NCBI RefSeq assembly: GCF_018691265.1
Contig: NW_024881282.1
Span: 54,877,122 to 54,941,121, forward strand
DNA length: 64,000 bases
Origin: Tyto alba
Lineage: Eukaryota > Chordata > Aves > Strigiformes > Tytonidae
Direction of reading: 5' to 3'
Below the pieces are notes generated by a model, which had not been told where the DNA came from, made no database searches, and saw only the letters and a program-made list of their open reading frames with translations. This document shows positions 1 to 11,678 of this stretch, one piece after another; positions within the stretch are counted from its first letter, which is position 1, and the number at the start of each line of letters is the position of its first letter. Made by a program: the position numbers and the translations under genes.

Positions 1-1446
1 CTCATATGAAGCTCTGTGGAAGCATTCTCCTACTCCAGGCATGTGTGTGATATTTTGAGCAATTTGAAGTTTGAACTTTTAGTGGGTTTCAATAGACCTG
101 TAGTTCTTGGGACACTAATGATCAGCTCCTCACATCAACTCCTCACTAGCTGATGAATAAACCAAGAGTTTACACCCTTCTTGGCTCATGTAAACCTAAT
201 ACTGTGAATCTTAAGTTGCCATATAATAGCATAATCATTAAAATACTGGTGTTTCTGGCATGAATTGCATCCAGATCAGCTTCTACTTGTTAACATTTCA
301 GTGCTGATCAGCTGGTTCTGAACATGTAATATTAGTAGAACGTGCTATTTGAGTTTTCCTTACAATGAACATCACAAGACATTTTCCTAATCTTCAAAGT
401 CTGAAACAATTTCAGTGCCCAAGTGTAATGAATTGTTTCATGAAACAACAAGGTAGAGTTCTAAGTAAAACTTCTCTTTGTCTACATCACTGTGCTGCTT
501 ATTCTGTTCAGAGCTACTTTTACTGCATTAGAACTAACTTGATGTGAGTTTTCCTAACAGCAACAGTTGGGTGGTTTATTCTTTGTATAGAAAATAAAGA
601 CAGTATCAATAGGTTTGAAAGTGTCCTGTCACTGAATGTTGATTATTATAGTGATCTAACTCTTTCCATTGAAGGAGATGATATATAAATTTGGTTCCCT
701 ACAAATCCATTCTATTGTCATTTTCACCAGAAAAAAAAAAAAAAAAAAGTGTTTGTTTGGGTTTTGTTTGTTTGTTTTCTAATATTTCTATATATGCTTG
801 TTAAGGGACATATTGTTTCTGGGTGCTTTGTAACATGTCACAGATGCACTCTACAGTCCTTTCACACAACATGCCATACTCAGAAGAATACATTGGTTCT
901 CTGTAAATAAGAGCATGCTCTATTAGTGCTCATATTTATATCAAAACTATCTATTTGACATCTAGAACCAGCTTCAAATCACTAATAATAAATACTTTAA
1001 AATTGACATTCAGTACTCAAAAGCTTATGTTTCTGAATACAAAGTGTTAAAATCTGAAAAGACCTTTTGGAAAAATTGCACTGAGTAATGAAAACACAAA
1101 TTTTTTCCTGAACATCCAAGAGTTCTTGACTTATTAAAATATGCAAATCACTCTAGCACTTTGTTTAATTGCTGTTTCCTTAAACCCATCAAGTCTTCTT
1201 AATTCTTCTCTTCTTTGTCCTTAATTAACACCCATTCCCTATTGGCTAAAGTATAACCCAGAAGACCTAAGCTTGTGAAATTCCCAACTTATTAAATCTA
1301 ATTGCTATAATAATTAGCAACCATTGGAAAAATACTCATCACACAGAAAGCATGAAGTCATCTAATTAACCCTCTCAAAATTCTAAACATTCACTCATTG
1401 ATATTTTACCTGTCATTTCATGCCTTCATTTATAGAAGTGTATGAT
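1..1446. other. AT-rich non-coding sequence
   Basis: I see no gene here. The sequence is AT-rich unique DNA with an A18 run at 731-748 followed by TTTG-type low complexity. An exact POU octamer (ATGCAAAT) lies at 1141-1148, and a TAATT-rich patch around 1298-1317 has CTAATT and AATTAG as inverted halves. A 60-codon open frame at 365-547 has no recognisable domain and looks like chance. Confidence 0.6.
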
Positions 1447-1707
1447 TGTCCTAGTTTTGACTGTAATAGTGTTAATTTGTTTCCTGGTAGCTGGTACAGC
1501 ACTGTATTTTGGATTCAGTGTGAGAATAATGCTGATACACTGATGTTTTAGATGTTGCTAAGTAGTGCTTATCTCAAGTTAAGGACTTTTCAGTTTCCCA
1601 TGCTCTGTCAGCACGAAGGTGCACAAGAAGCTGGGAGGGAGCATGGCCAGGGCAGTTGACCTGAACTAGCCAAAGGGATATTCCATACCATAGGACATCA
1701 TGCTCAG

Positions 1708-1715
1708 TATACAAA
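1708..1715 (+). promoter_or_regulatory. TATA-like box of the 1447-2080 LTR
   Basis: TATACAAA lies 261 bp from the LTR start, shortly after the conserved GATATTCCATACCAT block, where these LTRs carry their core promoter. The C at position five departs from the TATATAAA of the related LTR at 2844-3450, so promoter activity may be reduced. Confidence 0.55.
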
Positions 1716-1845
1716 CTGGGGAAAGTTGGCCGGTGGGGCAGATTGCTGCTCAGAGACTGGGCATTTGTCAGCTGGTAGTGAGCAGTTGCATCGCGTATCA
1801 CCTGTCTTTTCTTGGGTTTTATTTCTCCCTCATTTTGTTATATTT

Positions 1846-1950
1846 ATTATTATCATCATCATCATCATTATGATTATTAGCATTATTGTTATTGATATTG
1901 TTACTGTTGTTTGTTGTTGTTGTTATTGTTATTATATTTTATTTTATTTA
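1846..1950 (+). repeat. ATT/ATC/GTT-rich simple repeat inside the LTR
   Basis: A run of imperfect trinucleotide units (ATT, ATC, GTT) lies between the TATA-like box and the polyadenylation signal. Related avian LTRs commonly carry such a stretch near this position. It explains the isoleucine/valine-rich chance open frame here. Confidence 0.7.
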
Positions 1951-1953
1951 TTT

Positions 1954-1959
1954 ATTAAA
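1954..1959 (+). terminator. ATTAAA polyadenylation signal of the 1447-2080 LTR
   Basis: ATTAAA is followed by CTGTTCTTATCTCAACCC, the segment that marks the R/U5 region of this LTR type. It lies about 240 bp downstream of the TATA-like box. Confidence 0.55.
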
Positions 1960-2085
1960 CTGTTCTTATCTCAACCCAGAAGTTGTTTTTTTTATTCTCC
2001 TTCATATTCTGCTGGGAGGTGGGAGGAGTGAGTGAGAGGCTGTGTGGTGCTTAATTGATGGCTGGGGTTAAACTACAACAACGAT

Positions 2086-2838
2086 ATAATATGTTGTCCT
2101 AAGGAGAAATAGGATAAGAATTTTTCTTAAAAATCTGAATTTGCTAAAACTGAAACTTTTAATTGCAACAACCAATCACTGTTTAAAAGCTTAATTTAAA
2201 TTTAATTTCTCAGGCCCCAGAGAGAATGCCCTGACAAAGAAAAAATACCAAAGAGACCAGATCATTAGCTCAGATATTCTGCAGGACATGGGAAATGAAC
2301 AGAGTAGGACACTGAACAGAAGCATCCCGTGTCCAATGTGAGAACCATCTTCACAAATCCACTTAATCTGAAGTTTTTTCTCTTGGGTTTTGTTTGATTT
2401 ACTCTATTCTGAAAGGAATGACAGGGTAGAATCACATTTTAATACTAGTATAAAAGTACTGAGTTTATCTGATGTGGAAAAGAAACATTCTGGAAATCTC
2501 AGAGATGTTTGTGTGAGAAGAAAAAGTGTTTCCCAGTGTTCTCAAATATATGGTTTGATACACTTAAAACAACTGGAATCTGATGCAGTTTCTGTAGCTT
2601 GTTGCATACTCGTACAAAATGAATTTTAATTCCATAATATACTGGGTTACATAGGTGTTGAGAAGATATTATAAAGAAAAAGAAGGAAGATTTTATAGCT
2701 CTTTTGTGACAAAAAAAGTTCTTTCCTGTATAGACACATTCAAAAGTATAAAATAATTTCAACCATATATGATGTTGTATTTATATTTATTTTTCATGTA
2801 GCAAAGCATACAATTATTGTATGAGGCAAAACATTTCC
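2086..2838. other. Unique sequence between two inverted LTRs
   Basis: This 753-bp spacer separates the plus-strand LTR and its target-site copy from the minus-strand LTR. It is AT-rich and shows no gag, pol or env-like open frame, so the two LTRs are not the ends of one provirus. Their opposite orientation and separate target-site duplications say the same. Overlapping open frames at 2390-2629 (plus) and 2499-2762 (minus) have no recognisable features. Confidence 0.65.
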
Positions 2839-2971
2839 ACAGTTGCTGTGGTTTGGGCCTGATAGGCAACCAACCACCACAGCTAATCACCCTCCCTTCC
2901 CCCTCCCTTCCTGGGAATGGGGGAGGGGATTAGAGGGGTGAAGGGAGACTTGCAGGCTGAGATAAGAACAG

Positions 2972-2977
2972 TTTAAT
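2972..2977 (-). terminator. ATTAAA polyadenylation signal of the 2844-3450 LTR
   Basis: On the minus strand ATTAAACTGTTCTTATCTCA reproduces the ATTAAA-CTGTTCTTATCTCA arrangement seen in the plus-strand LTR at 1954-1973. It lies about 200 bp downstream of that LTR's TATA box. Confidence 0.6.
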
Positions 2978-3177
2978 AATGGCAATAAAATGAGAACAAT
3001 AACGATGATGGGGGGAAAACAAAAAGAAATATATAAACAGGCAATGTACAGCGTAATTGCTCACCACCCGCTAACCAATCCCCAGCCCGTTCCCGGCCAG
3101 CGACCCCGAGATACCAAGGTCCCGCAATCACAATCCCGGAAGCGAGAGAGAGAGAGCTCCTTCCCAACCACCCCTCC

Positions 3178-3185
3178 TTTATATA
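3178..3185 (-). promoter_or_regulatory. TATA box of the 2844-3450 LTR
   Basis: TATATAAA on the minus strand, preceded by CATCATGCTCAC, corresponds in position to the TATA-like box of the LTR at 1447-2080. It is a good match to the consensus and could still direct transcription leftwards. Confidence 0.65.
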
Positions 3186-5084
3186 GTGAGCATGATGTTC
3201 CATGATATGGAATATTTCACCGGCCAGTTAGGGTCAGGTGCTGTGGCCGTGCTCCCTCCCTGCTCCCTGTGCCCTTGCGCACGGGCAGGACATGGGGAGT
3301 CAGAGAGTCCTTGAAGTCTCGGTAGCAGCTGAAAACATCAGTGTGCTATCAGCATTTTTCCCATACCAAACCCAAAGCTAAATCCAAAACACAGCACTCA
3401 TCTAGTCCCTGAAAAGGAATATTAACTCTATTTCAGCCCAAACTAAGACAACAGTCTTTTCTCATATGAAATTCCCCTGCCATCTAGGAATTTGTGTAGA
3501 TGAAAAATACAGAACAAGGTATTTTATTTGCATTTTAAATGACAAACTCATAAAATAAAATTGTGATTCTATGGATTTTTTTTTTCCCAGATCATTATTC
3601 AGTTTTGTCCTCTAAAATCCACAGTCCCTTACGAAAAGCTGTGTTTGTCATGACTGAGCACCACGCTCTTCTCATGACTGTCCTGACACTCTTGTGACTT
3701 ATCACTGTCATGTCACTTCTGTTTTAAGTGTAACACCAAGGTTAGCAAGATGGGAGACAGCAAGATGCATCAGTGCAAGTGTAGTCCAGACAACAAGCTG
3801 GATACATAATTGAGAACGCAAACACGAATTAAGTTGTATTGCACACTGTGGAGTGCTGACGCAGAGTAGACTGACTCGGCCTAAAGTCAAAGTGTTTCAA
3901 AGCAAACATTTCAATGGGGCTCAGTAAACAAAATATTTCAGGTGTCTTTCACTTGTATCAGAATATTAGACTTCACCTTCCCTAGTGGAAATTAGATTTT
4001 TAACTGTTTTTTTGGCAGAAGTTCTTTAATTTTCAAATTTTTATAAAAATTCAATTTCTTTCTGTGGATAAAAATACTGAAGAATGTTTTGGTTTTCTGT
4101 CTTCATCTCTAATTTTGACAGAGAAAAATAAACACATATATTTGGCAACTTGTACTGTTTGTCACATAATAAGACCAAGGAGAATATCTGGATAGTAGTT
4201 GGTTAGTGATATTCTTAACCCCATTTTACAGTCATAAAATACATTAATGTAATGAATTGATTATATCACAAATCAGTGTTAATCTGCTTTTTTTCCATCT
4301 TTAAGTGCAACCAGCTCCTAGCATTTGCTACTGTTACTAAAAATTAAAACGATAAAATATAATGATAAATTATATTTAATTACATACTGCATATTTTAAT
4401 AAAATATAATTATAAAATTTAAAATAACAACTACTGGATGAAAAGGAAAGAAAGCAAAACATGGGTGAAAATTATTAGCAAAAGCCAAAAGGGAAGGAGG
4501 GTCAAACTCTCTTATCTGTATTCTTAAAGTGATTCCTGGCATAATATCTGATCTCTCCCAATAAAATAATCACAAGTACGATCTACCAGTGGTCTACTAC
4601 TTTTCCCCATTCCCTGGAGGCATTGAACTATAGATAGACTTCTAGTAAGACACAGCTTGTCTGGTAAAGAAAAAGGGGACTGATTCATCAGCCTCTGGGA
4701 TGCATAGAAACATTAGAAGAGAATAGCATATGGGAAATTCTTCACTTTTTGCAGAATATTCATGTCAAAAAAAAGACAACTATAGAGTGGATATTTACTG
4801 GAAAAGAGGTGGAACTGAGTAAACTAACATAAAAAACTTTCCAACATATCTTGAAATTAATAACAAATATAATGATGTACATTTCCTGACCAATTACTGA
4901 AACTATAATTGGGAATTTTGTTGGCTCAGTTTTGCAATTTGGATAGACTAGCAAACCTTGTAAAAATTCAGCTCCAGCATAAACTGTTGTTGAAAAGCCA
5001 TGAGAAGAGTCAGGAGGATAATACTGATGACAACTCACAGAGCTTTAGTGCCACTGCTCACATTAGCGTGGGTTCCAGAAATGA

Positions 5085-5205
5085 GTGTGACACTCCCATT
5101 TGGGAAGGTCTCATAGGGTGATAACTGCGATATGGCAGGAGGTTCAAATCCCTTCATGGCAGAGGAGATGTGACTGAATCTATGTCTTCCATAACTTGAA
5201 TGACT
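5085..5205. repeat. Possible ancient amniote interspersed repeat with a tRNA-like B box
   Basis: GGTTCAAATCC at 5141-5151 matches the RNA polymerase III B box of tRNAs and tRNA-derived SINEs. The following CCTTCATGGCAGAGGAGAT resembles an old repeat I recall from reptile genomes, which has a similar 'GGTTCAAATCCC...CAGAGGAG' core. No acceptable A box or cloverleaf can be drawn, so this is not a functional tRNA. The assignment is from memory and weak, and both limits are approximate. Confidence 0.35.
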
Positions 5206-6561
5206 ATCTTTTTTTAACAAATAATTTTGAAATGACTGTCTGTGTCTTGTACCTTTTCTTTGTGGCTGTGCAATAGAAACAATTCAGAAGATTTCATTTT
5301 TTGTCCCAGTGCAGATGAAAACTAAGTCTGACACATTATGTTGTGGTAAAATGGAATCCTTGGTTTTCACTGAGCCTTACATTTGTACTTTGGGTTTATC
5401 AGACATAGTCAGACATATATACAGTTTAGTATATTCCAGTAGACACATTATCTGAGACAGAAACCAATTATGGAGACAACTGAAGAAAGGAGCATAAATC
5501 AGAGTACCTGAGTGAGACCAAATGGAAAATTAAACAGAACATCTTCCCTGACTAGATCCTTATTTTTAAAACATTCCAGAGAACAAAAACTTCTTTTCTT
5601 TTAGATAGGTAGAAAATCAAAATATATATTAGGTAAATCTCCTTTTGAATCTGCTTCACTCTTTTTCTTGAATGTTCTCTTATTCTGGACTATTCCATCA
5701 CTAATTTCTATTCTGGTTTCAAGTCAAAAATATTTGCAAGAGCTGGAAAATATGCCATTAAATTTAAAATTTATGCACACACATAAACAAAATTATGCAA
5801 CCAAAATTAAACATCACAATAAAGCAGAAGAGACAAGTGGTGAATCTGGATATGAGTTAAAGAAATTTGGAGTCCAGCAGGGTTGTCTACAGGTGAAACT
5901 TGATACATTGTATGTTGTTCAAACTGGGTTTCAGCCAAGGGATCGAAGAGATCCTGTCATTACTTGCCTATGATACTGCTGTGTAGATAGGATGATACTT
6001 ATTTTCTTAAAAATCATGATCCATAAAGGTAAGACATTTTTTTTTCCATCTTTAAGCCTTAAGAGATAAAAGTTCAATTTTAATTTTAAATCATTATTTT
6101 AAATCATGGATTTTAATAATAACAGGAAAAGCAAGTTTTAGAACAGATAAATCATGACCTGCTGACAGCCATCAGGGCTGCCATAGCGCAAGAACTAATT
6201 TATATGGTGTCATAGTGTATAATGTAACAGTCAATTTATAGTGTCTTTATAGATTGTCCTAGGGTGTGTCTAAGTTTCTTTCACTTCATACTAGCCAAAC
6301 ATATGTGCATAAAGCCCACGTGTACATATACATGCATACACAACACCTGCTCTTTAAAATGTACATACTAAATTCTTATAGACTATGAAGTGTCTCAAAT
6401 ACATATTATGATACTTACTCAGATTTTATTTAACATAGGAGCATTTGCAAAAGGATAGGCGCTCTTAAATTCACTACAGTATCCTAAAGTCATTTCAAAG
6501 GCATGGTCAAGAAATCTTACTAGAGGATAATTTCAAAGTAAAGTGTTACATTTCTTCTAAG

Positions 6562-6567
<6 letters not shown>

Positions 6568-6593
<26 letters not shown>
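6568..6593 (+). repeat. Poly(A) run, 26 bases
   Basis: An uninterrupted A26 tract with no AATAAA just upstream and no visible retrocopy. It is probably a slippage microsatellite. Confidence 0.9.
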
Positions 6594-6594
<1 letters not shown>

Positions 6595-9500
6595 TCTATG
6601 ATATAGATTGAAGCTTTCCAATTTACATACCCTCTTAACACCAGACGAGAAAACGGACCTCTTCCTAACGTAAAAGGATGTTCTCCTTGTACATGTTTTT
6701 TCCTATAGGACATGTAGACTTAGTGATTGCTTACAGTAATAATGGCAATATAGTTTTCCTGATTTCTTTATTTAGGTTTTTGGCTAGTTTTGTTTGTTTG
6801 TTTGTTTTGTTGGCATTATATTTGAAGAGGGGGCTTCTTCCAAAATCATTACAGGTGCTACTGTATGTTGAATTGAATGAAGTTACTCCTTCAGCTGACT
6901 CTTTTTGATACAGTCTATGAGAATAGCTGGAGAGGTGTAGTTTGGTAAATTGCTTTTGTAGTTATAACCTTACAATAACTAGTAAACCTCTTAAAAATCT
7001 GTTTTAAAGAGTATGTCTCAAGCTCTGAAATTAGCTACATAAATTGGGTTTGAAAAGATTCAATTTAACAGTCCAAGGGCTCATCTTCATATAATTCCTA
7101 CACAGAAAATGCTGAGCTCCCTTTCTTACAACCTTTTTTACGTTACCTTGTCTGGAGACTCTGCAGCTAGCAAGCTTTTCAAATTACTGTTGAAAAGACT
7201 GAACTGCTGAATCATTCTTTAAAGCAAATAGTGAAATAGTGGCTTACAACAAAAGCATTAGCTGTAAGATGGATCTAGAAGAAGTGTTTATATTACAACA
7301 AAAGAATCTTTTGTGAAAAATACTGAAAAGAACATTTTGTTTGTATCTGATAAGCAGCATCTTGTTATAAGCATAAGAATAATGAGACTCTCAGCCAAGT
7401 TGGAGTAAAAAATTAAAAATAATTTCTCACTGTTTATGCAGTTAGTTTCATTTGCATATTTAGCCCAGCAGTAATGGCTAAAAGAAATGCTTATAATAGC
7501 TTTAATATAATCAGGGCAACACTACCTGCATTTGTCAGGACATCAACTGTAAGTACTTTACACTACATTAGGTTAGGTCTTGAATTTAGGAACCTGTATG
7601 TCCTATCAAATTCAGTGATTAATTAGTATTTTAAAAAAGAGGTAACTAGATAACAAATATTTATGTCCAATATTTTAATATAGCAACAACTCTCAGAGAC
7701 TACAAGTTAAAAGTTTCAGAAATATATTAAATTGGTTTGTCACATTCAGAGTTAAAATACATTAAGTGGTAGAATGATTGCTTTTCTTATGTGTCTTATG
7801 TTACATGCCACATGGAAATGCTACTGCACCAAGAAAATAAATTGATTCAACAATTCCTAAACACTCTCCACAGTGTAATTTCATACAACATTTCTACACT
7901 GAAGGGTAAAATAATGTAAGTGTTCACAAGTGTACAATTTAAAGGAAAAAAAAAGTTTCATGGACCTCAAGGCTATTGGTAGTTACTTTAAATTTCCCTT
8001 TAAATATTGAATACTGTGGTTTCAAGATGGCCACATTAACTTTCTTTTTTTTAATAGTACAAGTTAATTACATTTAAACATCTTCTATTAGCTGAGTAAA
8101 GATTAATAAAAAATAAAATAAATGTTCAGCATCAATTAATTCTGGGATACTTACAGAATTTGACATCAATCTAAAAATATAAGCCCCAGAAAAATATAGG
8201 ACAGCCTCCTCTCCCTAATGCAACATTTTCAAGTTAGCTATAAATCTTACTTACGATCTTCAGAATATTTGCTTTTATCCTCATCTATTTGAAAGTAAAG
8301 TTTTGAAGATACACAGCTTCCGAACAGTAGAGCTGAATACCTTTAGCCTCTGTACCCATCATTCAGCCAGCTCTGTTCACAGCATCTGGTTTTGCTGAAC
8401 TCTAGAACCTCTTTTGAGATAATACTGTTATTCTTTTCTCTTGGTAGCATTAATTGTCATTAGAGTCTCTTTGCAAATGCTTGTCTTGTCCTTTCCAATT
8501 AGCAGCAAATGTTAAAGGATAATTTATTTAAGAAGAGGATCAATAGGCTGATTAGGGAAAATATATTTGCATTTCATTTTGAAATTATAAAAAATAGATT
8601 TGGGTACTGGTAGTGCAGGAGAGCATGGCAAATAGCTAAGTGTTTAGCCAAATCATTTGGATGAGTGAGATTCAGATCTCTGCTCTGAGTTTGAACAGAT
8701 CAGCACTTGAATCACTGTTCCCACAAATTGTTCTGATTTTTGGATGTGGTTACTCTGTGAAGAATTCACTTTTCACCAGATGTTACACCCCAAACATAAG
8801 AGGCCTTCCCAGTGCATGGTCTGTCAGTAGAAATACGCCTTATTTAGATGTTAACTTTTTCCATCACACAAGCTTTCCCTCTTCATCCCAAATACTGCAA
8901 AACCAGTTTTGTGATCATTCTGAACCATGTTATTGTTTTCTGTTCCTTGATTATTTAGATGTTACCACTGGAGTCTAACAGTGGGAATACGATGAAATGT
9001 GTCATGATCAATATATCTGAGTACATTTTCCGTTTTTTTTTTTTTGTGCTGCTGCAGTGGAATAATTGCCTACAGTTTTTCTAGTTGTGCTAAATATGGG
9101 TGTGATTTTACTGAAGCAAGTAGTCTGAGCTATTAGAGTTCACTTTATCAGTTTTTCTTCCTTTGATTTTCCATGCTCGTGTGCTGAATGTAGGTCTGTT
9201 AGGTATCCCATGCTTCTGTGTGGTGTTCAGCTCATGGAAGCTAGGGCTTGTTTTTGCTGCCTAAACACAAGTGCAGTGTTCTTTGAGATGTGCTGAGTTT
9301 CATGTCATGGCTTCCAAATATCTATCCAGAAGAGCACATCTCTTCCATGAGTCCTTTGTCATCTTTATCACTAGCCCTGTCTCTTAGATGTCTTAGAAAC
9401 ACAGATGTCTTTGTGTAGGTAAGTGAAACAAGTCCCCAGAGTGAGATTCAGTTCAGGATTAAGACACTTAGATTGAGGTGTCTATTAATGAATTTAAGGG

Positions 9501-10623
9501 CAATTTATAATCAATGAGGATCTGGTCAGTGGAGTTTAAAGTCATTCACATTACCAGAAAAATACTTCTCCTGGCTGACCAGCTAAATTTCTTTCTAGAC
9601 TCTTGACTATATTAACTAGGTCTTTAGAATAGGATCCTCACTAAACAACTTATGTGTAAACACCTGAATTTAGTTAACTGAAGTTGCATCACAGTCTTCC
9701 AGACACTTCATCAACTAATATGCACCATGAACCTAGATGAACCTCCAGTTTACCCTGTATTAGCATCTTTTCAACCTTAAACCATCAACATCCATGTAGA
9801 AATCACTGCTTCTTACCTTGGATGACAACATGTGAATGCATAGCAAGTCTGGGAACAACTCACCAGCTCAAAGCCATTGGTACCTTCAGCACTCTGGAAA
9901 TTATTCTGTTTCAATTTTTCTTAGTGCCTATAGCCATTTCATCTGCAAGGCTGAGGTAATCATACTGTGTCCTGCAGTGTGATGAAACTGAGAAGCACAA
10001 CTAACTATAGATGAGAACTGCTTTACTGACACCTATTTAGGCTGTGGGCTTGATGTTCATGCCTTCAGAAATTACCCTCTTTTTCTGGATATGGATGCCA
10101 TTGTACATTATCCTGATCTCCCACGTATTTTACAGCTTCTGTGAGAACCCAGGGGAAACAGTTCTGTAATAATTGTGTCAAATGTGACTGGACATGTAAG
10201 GCTACCCTTTTCCAGCTTATGCCACTGCAATCAGTGATCCCGATTCTCAATCAGAAGGTAAAGCAGCTAAGCCTAGTTAGCATAGCTGCTCACATAAACC
10301 TGTGAACTTTAACCAACTTTTTACTATAGCCACAGTAGATGAAATATGATGAACCATCTCTATCAAACACAATAGTTTTGGTGCACTCAAGCAAGTAGCT
10401 AGCCAAGTTATGCAGATAACCTCTGAGCATCAAAAGGTACAACAGTGTCCAGAAGTTCCCAGAAAAATCAGATTGTAAGCACCAAGAACAACAGCAAATC
10501 AGAAAACACCTGTGTGATTTGAGTAGCGTAACCACTAGCAAAGTATATTTACCTAGCATTTATAACTAGGCAAACTCAAGCCTACTGAGCTGACTGAGAG
10601 TTTCTGGAAAGACTATGAGGAGG

Positions 10624-10982
10624 GAAGATCCATAACCCTGCATCAGGATCAGAGACTCTCTCTCCAACCTCCAGAGATCCCAGGGAGTAGAAAAGAGCCT
10701 GGAGAAACCTCATGATTCAGCACCTGGACCAGGTGCAGCTTGGCAAGAACCACCTCAATGACTTGTCCAATCTCATTTTGGGACTGCACCATCTTCCCCG
10801 AGAGACAGGGTGGTCATATAAGAAACTATCATGCTAAGCCACTTGACTCCCTCACTGCACCATCTCCTGCACAGGACAAGGATATTGTGTGGTTAATAAA
10901 CCTGGATATATCTGTGATTAAAGTGCTTTGATGTCCAAATCTCTTTAGCCTCCTCACTGCCATTTGGTCTTACACCACAACA
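10624..10982 (+). mobile_element. Possible ERV1-type LTR or its 3' part, plus orientation
   Basis: This segment is more GC-rich than its surroundings and has LTR-like order: TATAAGAA at 10817-10824, AATAAA at 10895-10900 (78 bp later, a typical short R), then about 80 bp ending in CACAACA at 10982. GGAGG occurs at 10619-10623 and again at 10983-10987, which would bound a 359-bp element. However, the left end starts GA rather than TG, so the left boundary is uncertain and the insertion may be truncated or diverged. No viral open frame is attached. Confidence 0.42.
10895..10900 (+). terminator. AATAAA signal in the possible LTR
   Basis: AATAAA followed by a T/G-rich stretch fits a polyadenylation site. 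It is the feature that gives this segment its R-U5-like layout. Confidence 0.4.
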
Positions 10983-11620
10983 GGAGGGCAGTATGAAGTC
11001 TGTATAAACCTACAACACAAAAGCAAGGTGTTATCGATTTCTGAATCACTACATTTTAGTCAAAGCCATTCAACCATTGATTGCTTTCACATCATTCTCC
11101 CATCTCAAATGTCTATGAAATCAATATACAGTGTTCTGCAAGAATTCTCTGGTTTTCCTCAGATTTAATAGTGATAGTCTAGACAGACATAGTTTCTGTG
11201 CCCTGAAGTCTCATTTAATCAGAAGCCTAGGAAAACAAATTCTATGTTCTCTGGAGTAGTGATGGCCAACACAGTCCTGTTGACTTTCATTCTCCTTAAT
11301 GATAGGCAAGATTCCAACAAGGCAGAGACAGGACAGAGACTTGAGCTCAAACCATTTTCAGGCTCATGACTGAACTTTTTTACTGGCAGCTCAGAAGAAC
11401 TGAAAAAAACCACTGGGATTTGCCTGTAGTCTGAACCAATGTGCAAGTCAGCATGTAAGCAGTCTAGATTTCAGTGGGAGTAACAAGAGATATATAACCA
11501 TTGTGTCCTAATGTGATAAGAAGATAATGAGTCAGATTGCAATGGACTGTGGCAGGGACTATTTATTGTATATAATGTTTAGCATGTATTGTCAATCCCT
11601 TTTACTTTTATTAATTTTTA

Positions 11621-11678
11621 ATTATGTTATGGTTATTCAAAACCATATATATGGTTATTATGTTATGGTTATTCAAAA
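11621..11678 (+). repeat. 22-bp direct repeat flanking a perfect palindrome
   Basis: Identical 22-bp copies lie at 11621-11642 and 11657-11678 (36-bp period). The perfect palindrome AACCATATATATGGTT spans 11641-11656, overlapping the end of the first copy and abutting the second. Confidence 0.9.

Larger units (their letters stand above)
1447..2080 (+). mobile_element. Solo LTR of an avian endogenous retrovirus (ERVL-like), plus orientation
   Basis: This 634-bp element begins TGTCC and ends CAACA, the TG...CA termini of retroviral LTRs. It is flanked by ATGAT (1442-1446) and ACGAT (2081-2085), a 5-bp target-site duplication with one mismatch. Internal order fits U3-R-U5: a TATA-like TATACAAA at 1708-1715, an ATT/GTT-rich stretch at about 1846-1950, and ATTAAA at 1954-1959. 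The start, the CACTGATGTTTTAG block, the GATATTCCATACCAT block and the TTAAACTACAACA end match a common avian LTR type as I recall it; the family name is not verified. No primer-binding site or viral coding sequence follows, so it is a solo LTR left by recombination between the two LTRs of a provirus. The neighbouring LTR at 2844-3450 shares much of its U3 in the opposite orientation. Confidence 0.88.
2844..3450 (-). mobile_element. Solo LTR of an avian endogenous retrovirus (ERVL-like), minus orientation
   Basis: This 607-bp element has a perfect 5-bp target-site duplication: ACAGT at 2839-2843 and 3451-3455. Read on the minus strand it starts TGTCTTAGTTTGGGCTG and ends CAAACCACAGCA. Its U3 start, the CACTGATGTTTTCAG block, the AAGGACTCTC segment and the ATATTCCATATCATGG block parallel the LTR at 1447-2080, while its 3' end resembles that of the LTR at 33875-34948. 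TATATAAA (complement of 3178-3185) and ATTAAA (complement of 2972-2977) are intact. No internal viral region is attached. The intact duplication suggests a younger or better preserved insertion than its neighbour. Confidence 0.92.
3456..10600. other. AT-rich non-coding sequence
   Basis: No gene is supported across this stretch. It holds an A26 run at 6568-6593, a GTTT-rich patch near 6788-6810, exact POU octamers at 7450-7457 and 8565-8572, and a repeat-like tRNA B-box segment near 5.1 kb. The segment at about 9410-9760 looks like diverged interspersed repeat, but I cannot name it. Open frames up to 112 codons (8640-8978) show no domain, signal peptide or conserved motif. Confidence 0.6.

Noticed and set aside
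1726..2031. 101-codon frame rich in isoleucine, valine and cysteine
   Set aside because: It is a translation of the LTR's ATT/GTT simple repeat, not a membrane protein.
1447..3450. A single provirus bounded by the two LTRs
   Set aside because: The LTRs are in opposite orientation, have different target-site duplications, and enclose only 0.76 kb of non-viral sequence.
5085..5205. tRNA gene
   Set aside because: Only a B-box-like core is present. No A box or cloverleaf can be drawn.
1141..8572. Exact POU octamers at 1141, 7450 and 8565 as enhancer evidence
   Set aside because: Several 8-base matches are expected by chance in 64 kb of AT-rich sequence.
9410..9760. Possible diverged interspersed repeat
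   Set aside because: Only a vague resemblance to reptile repeats. No terminus, target-site duplication or second copy is visible in the window.
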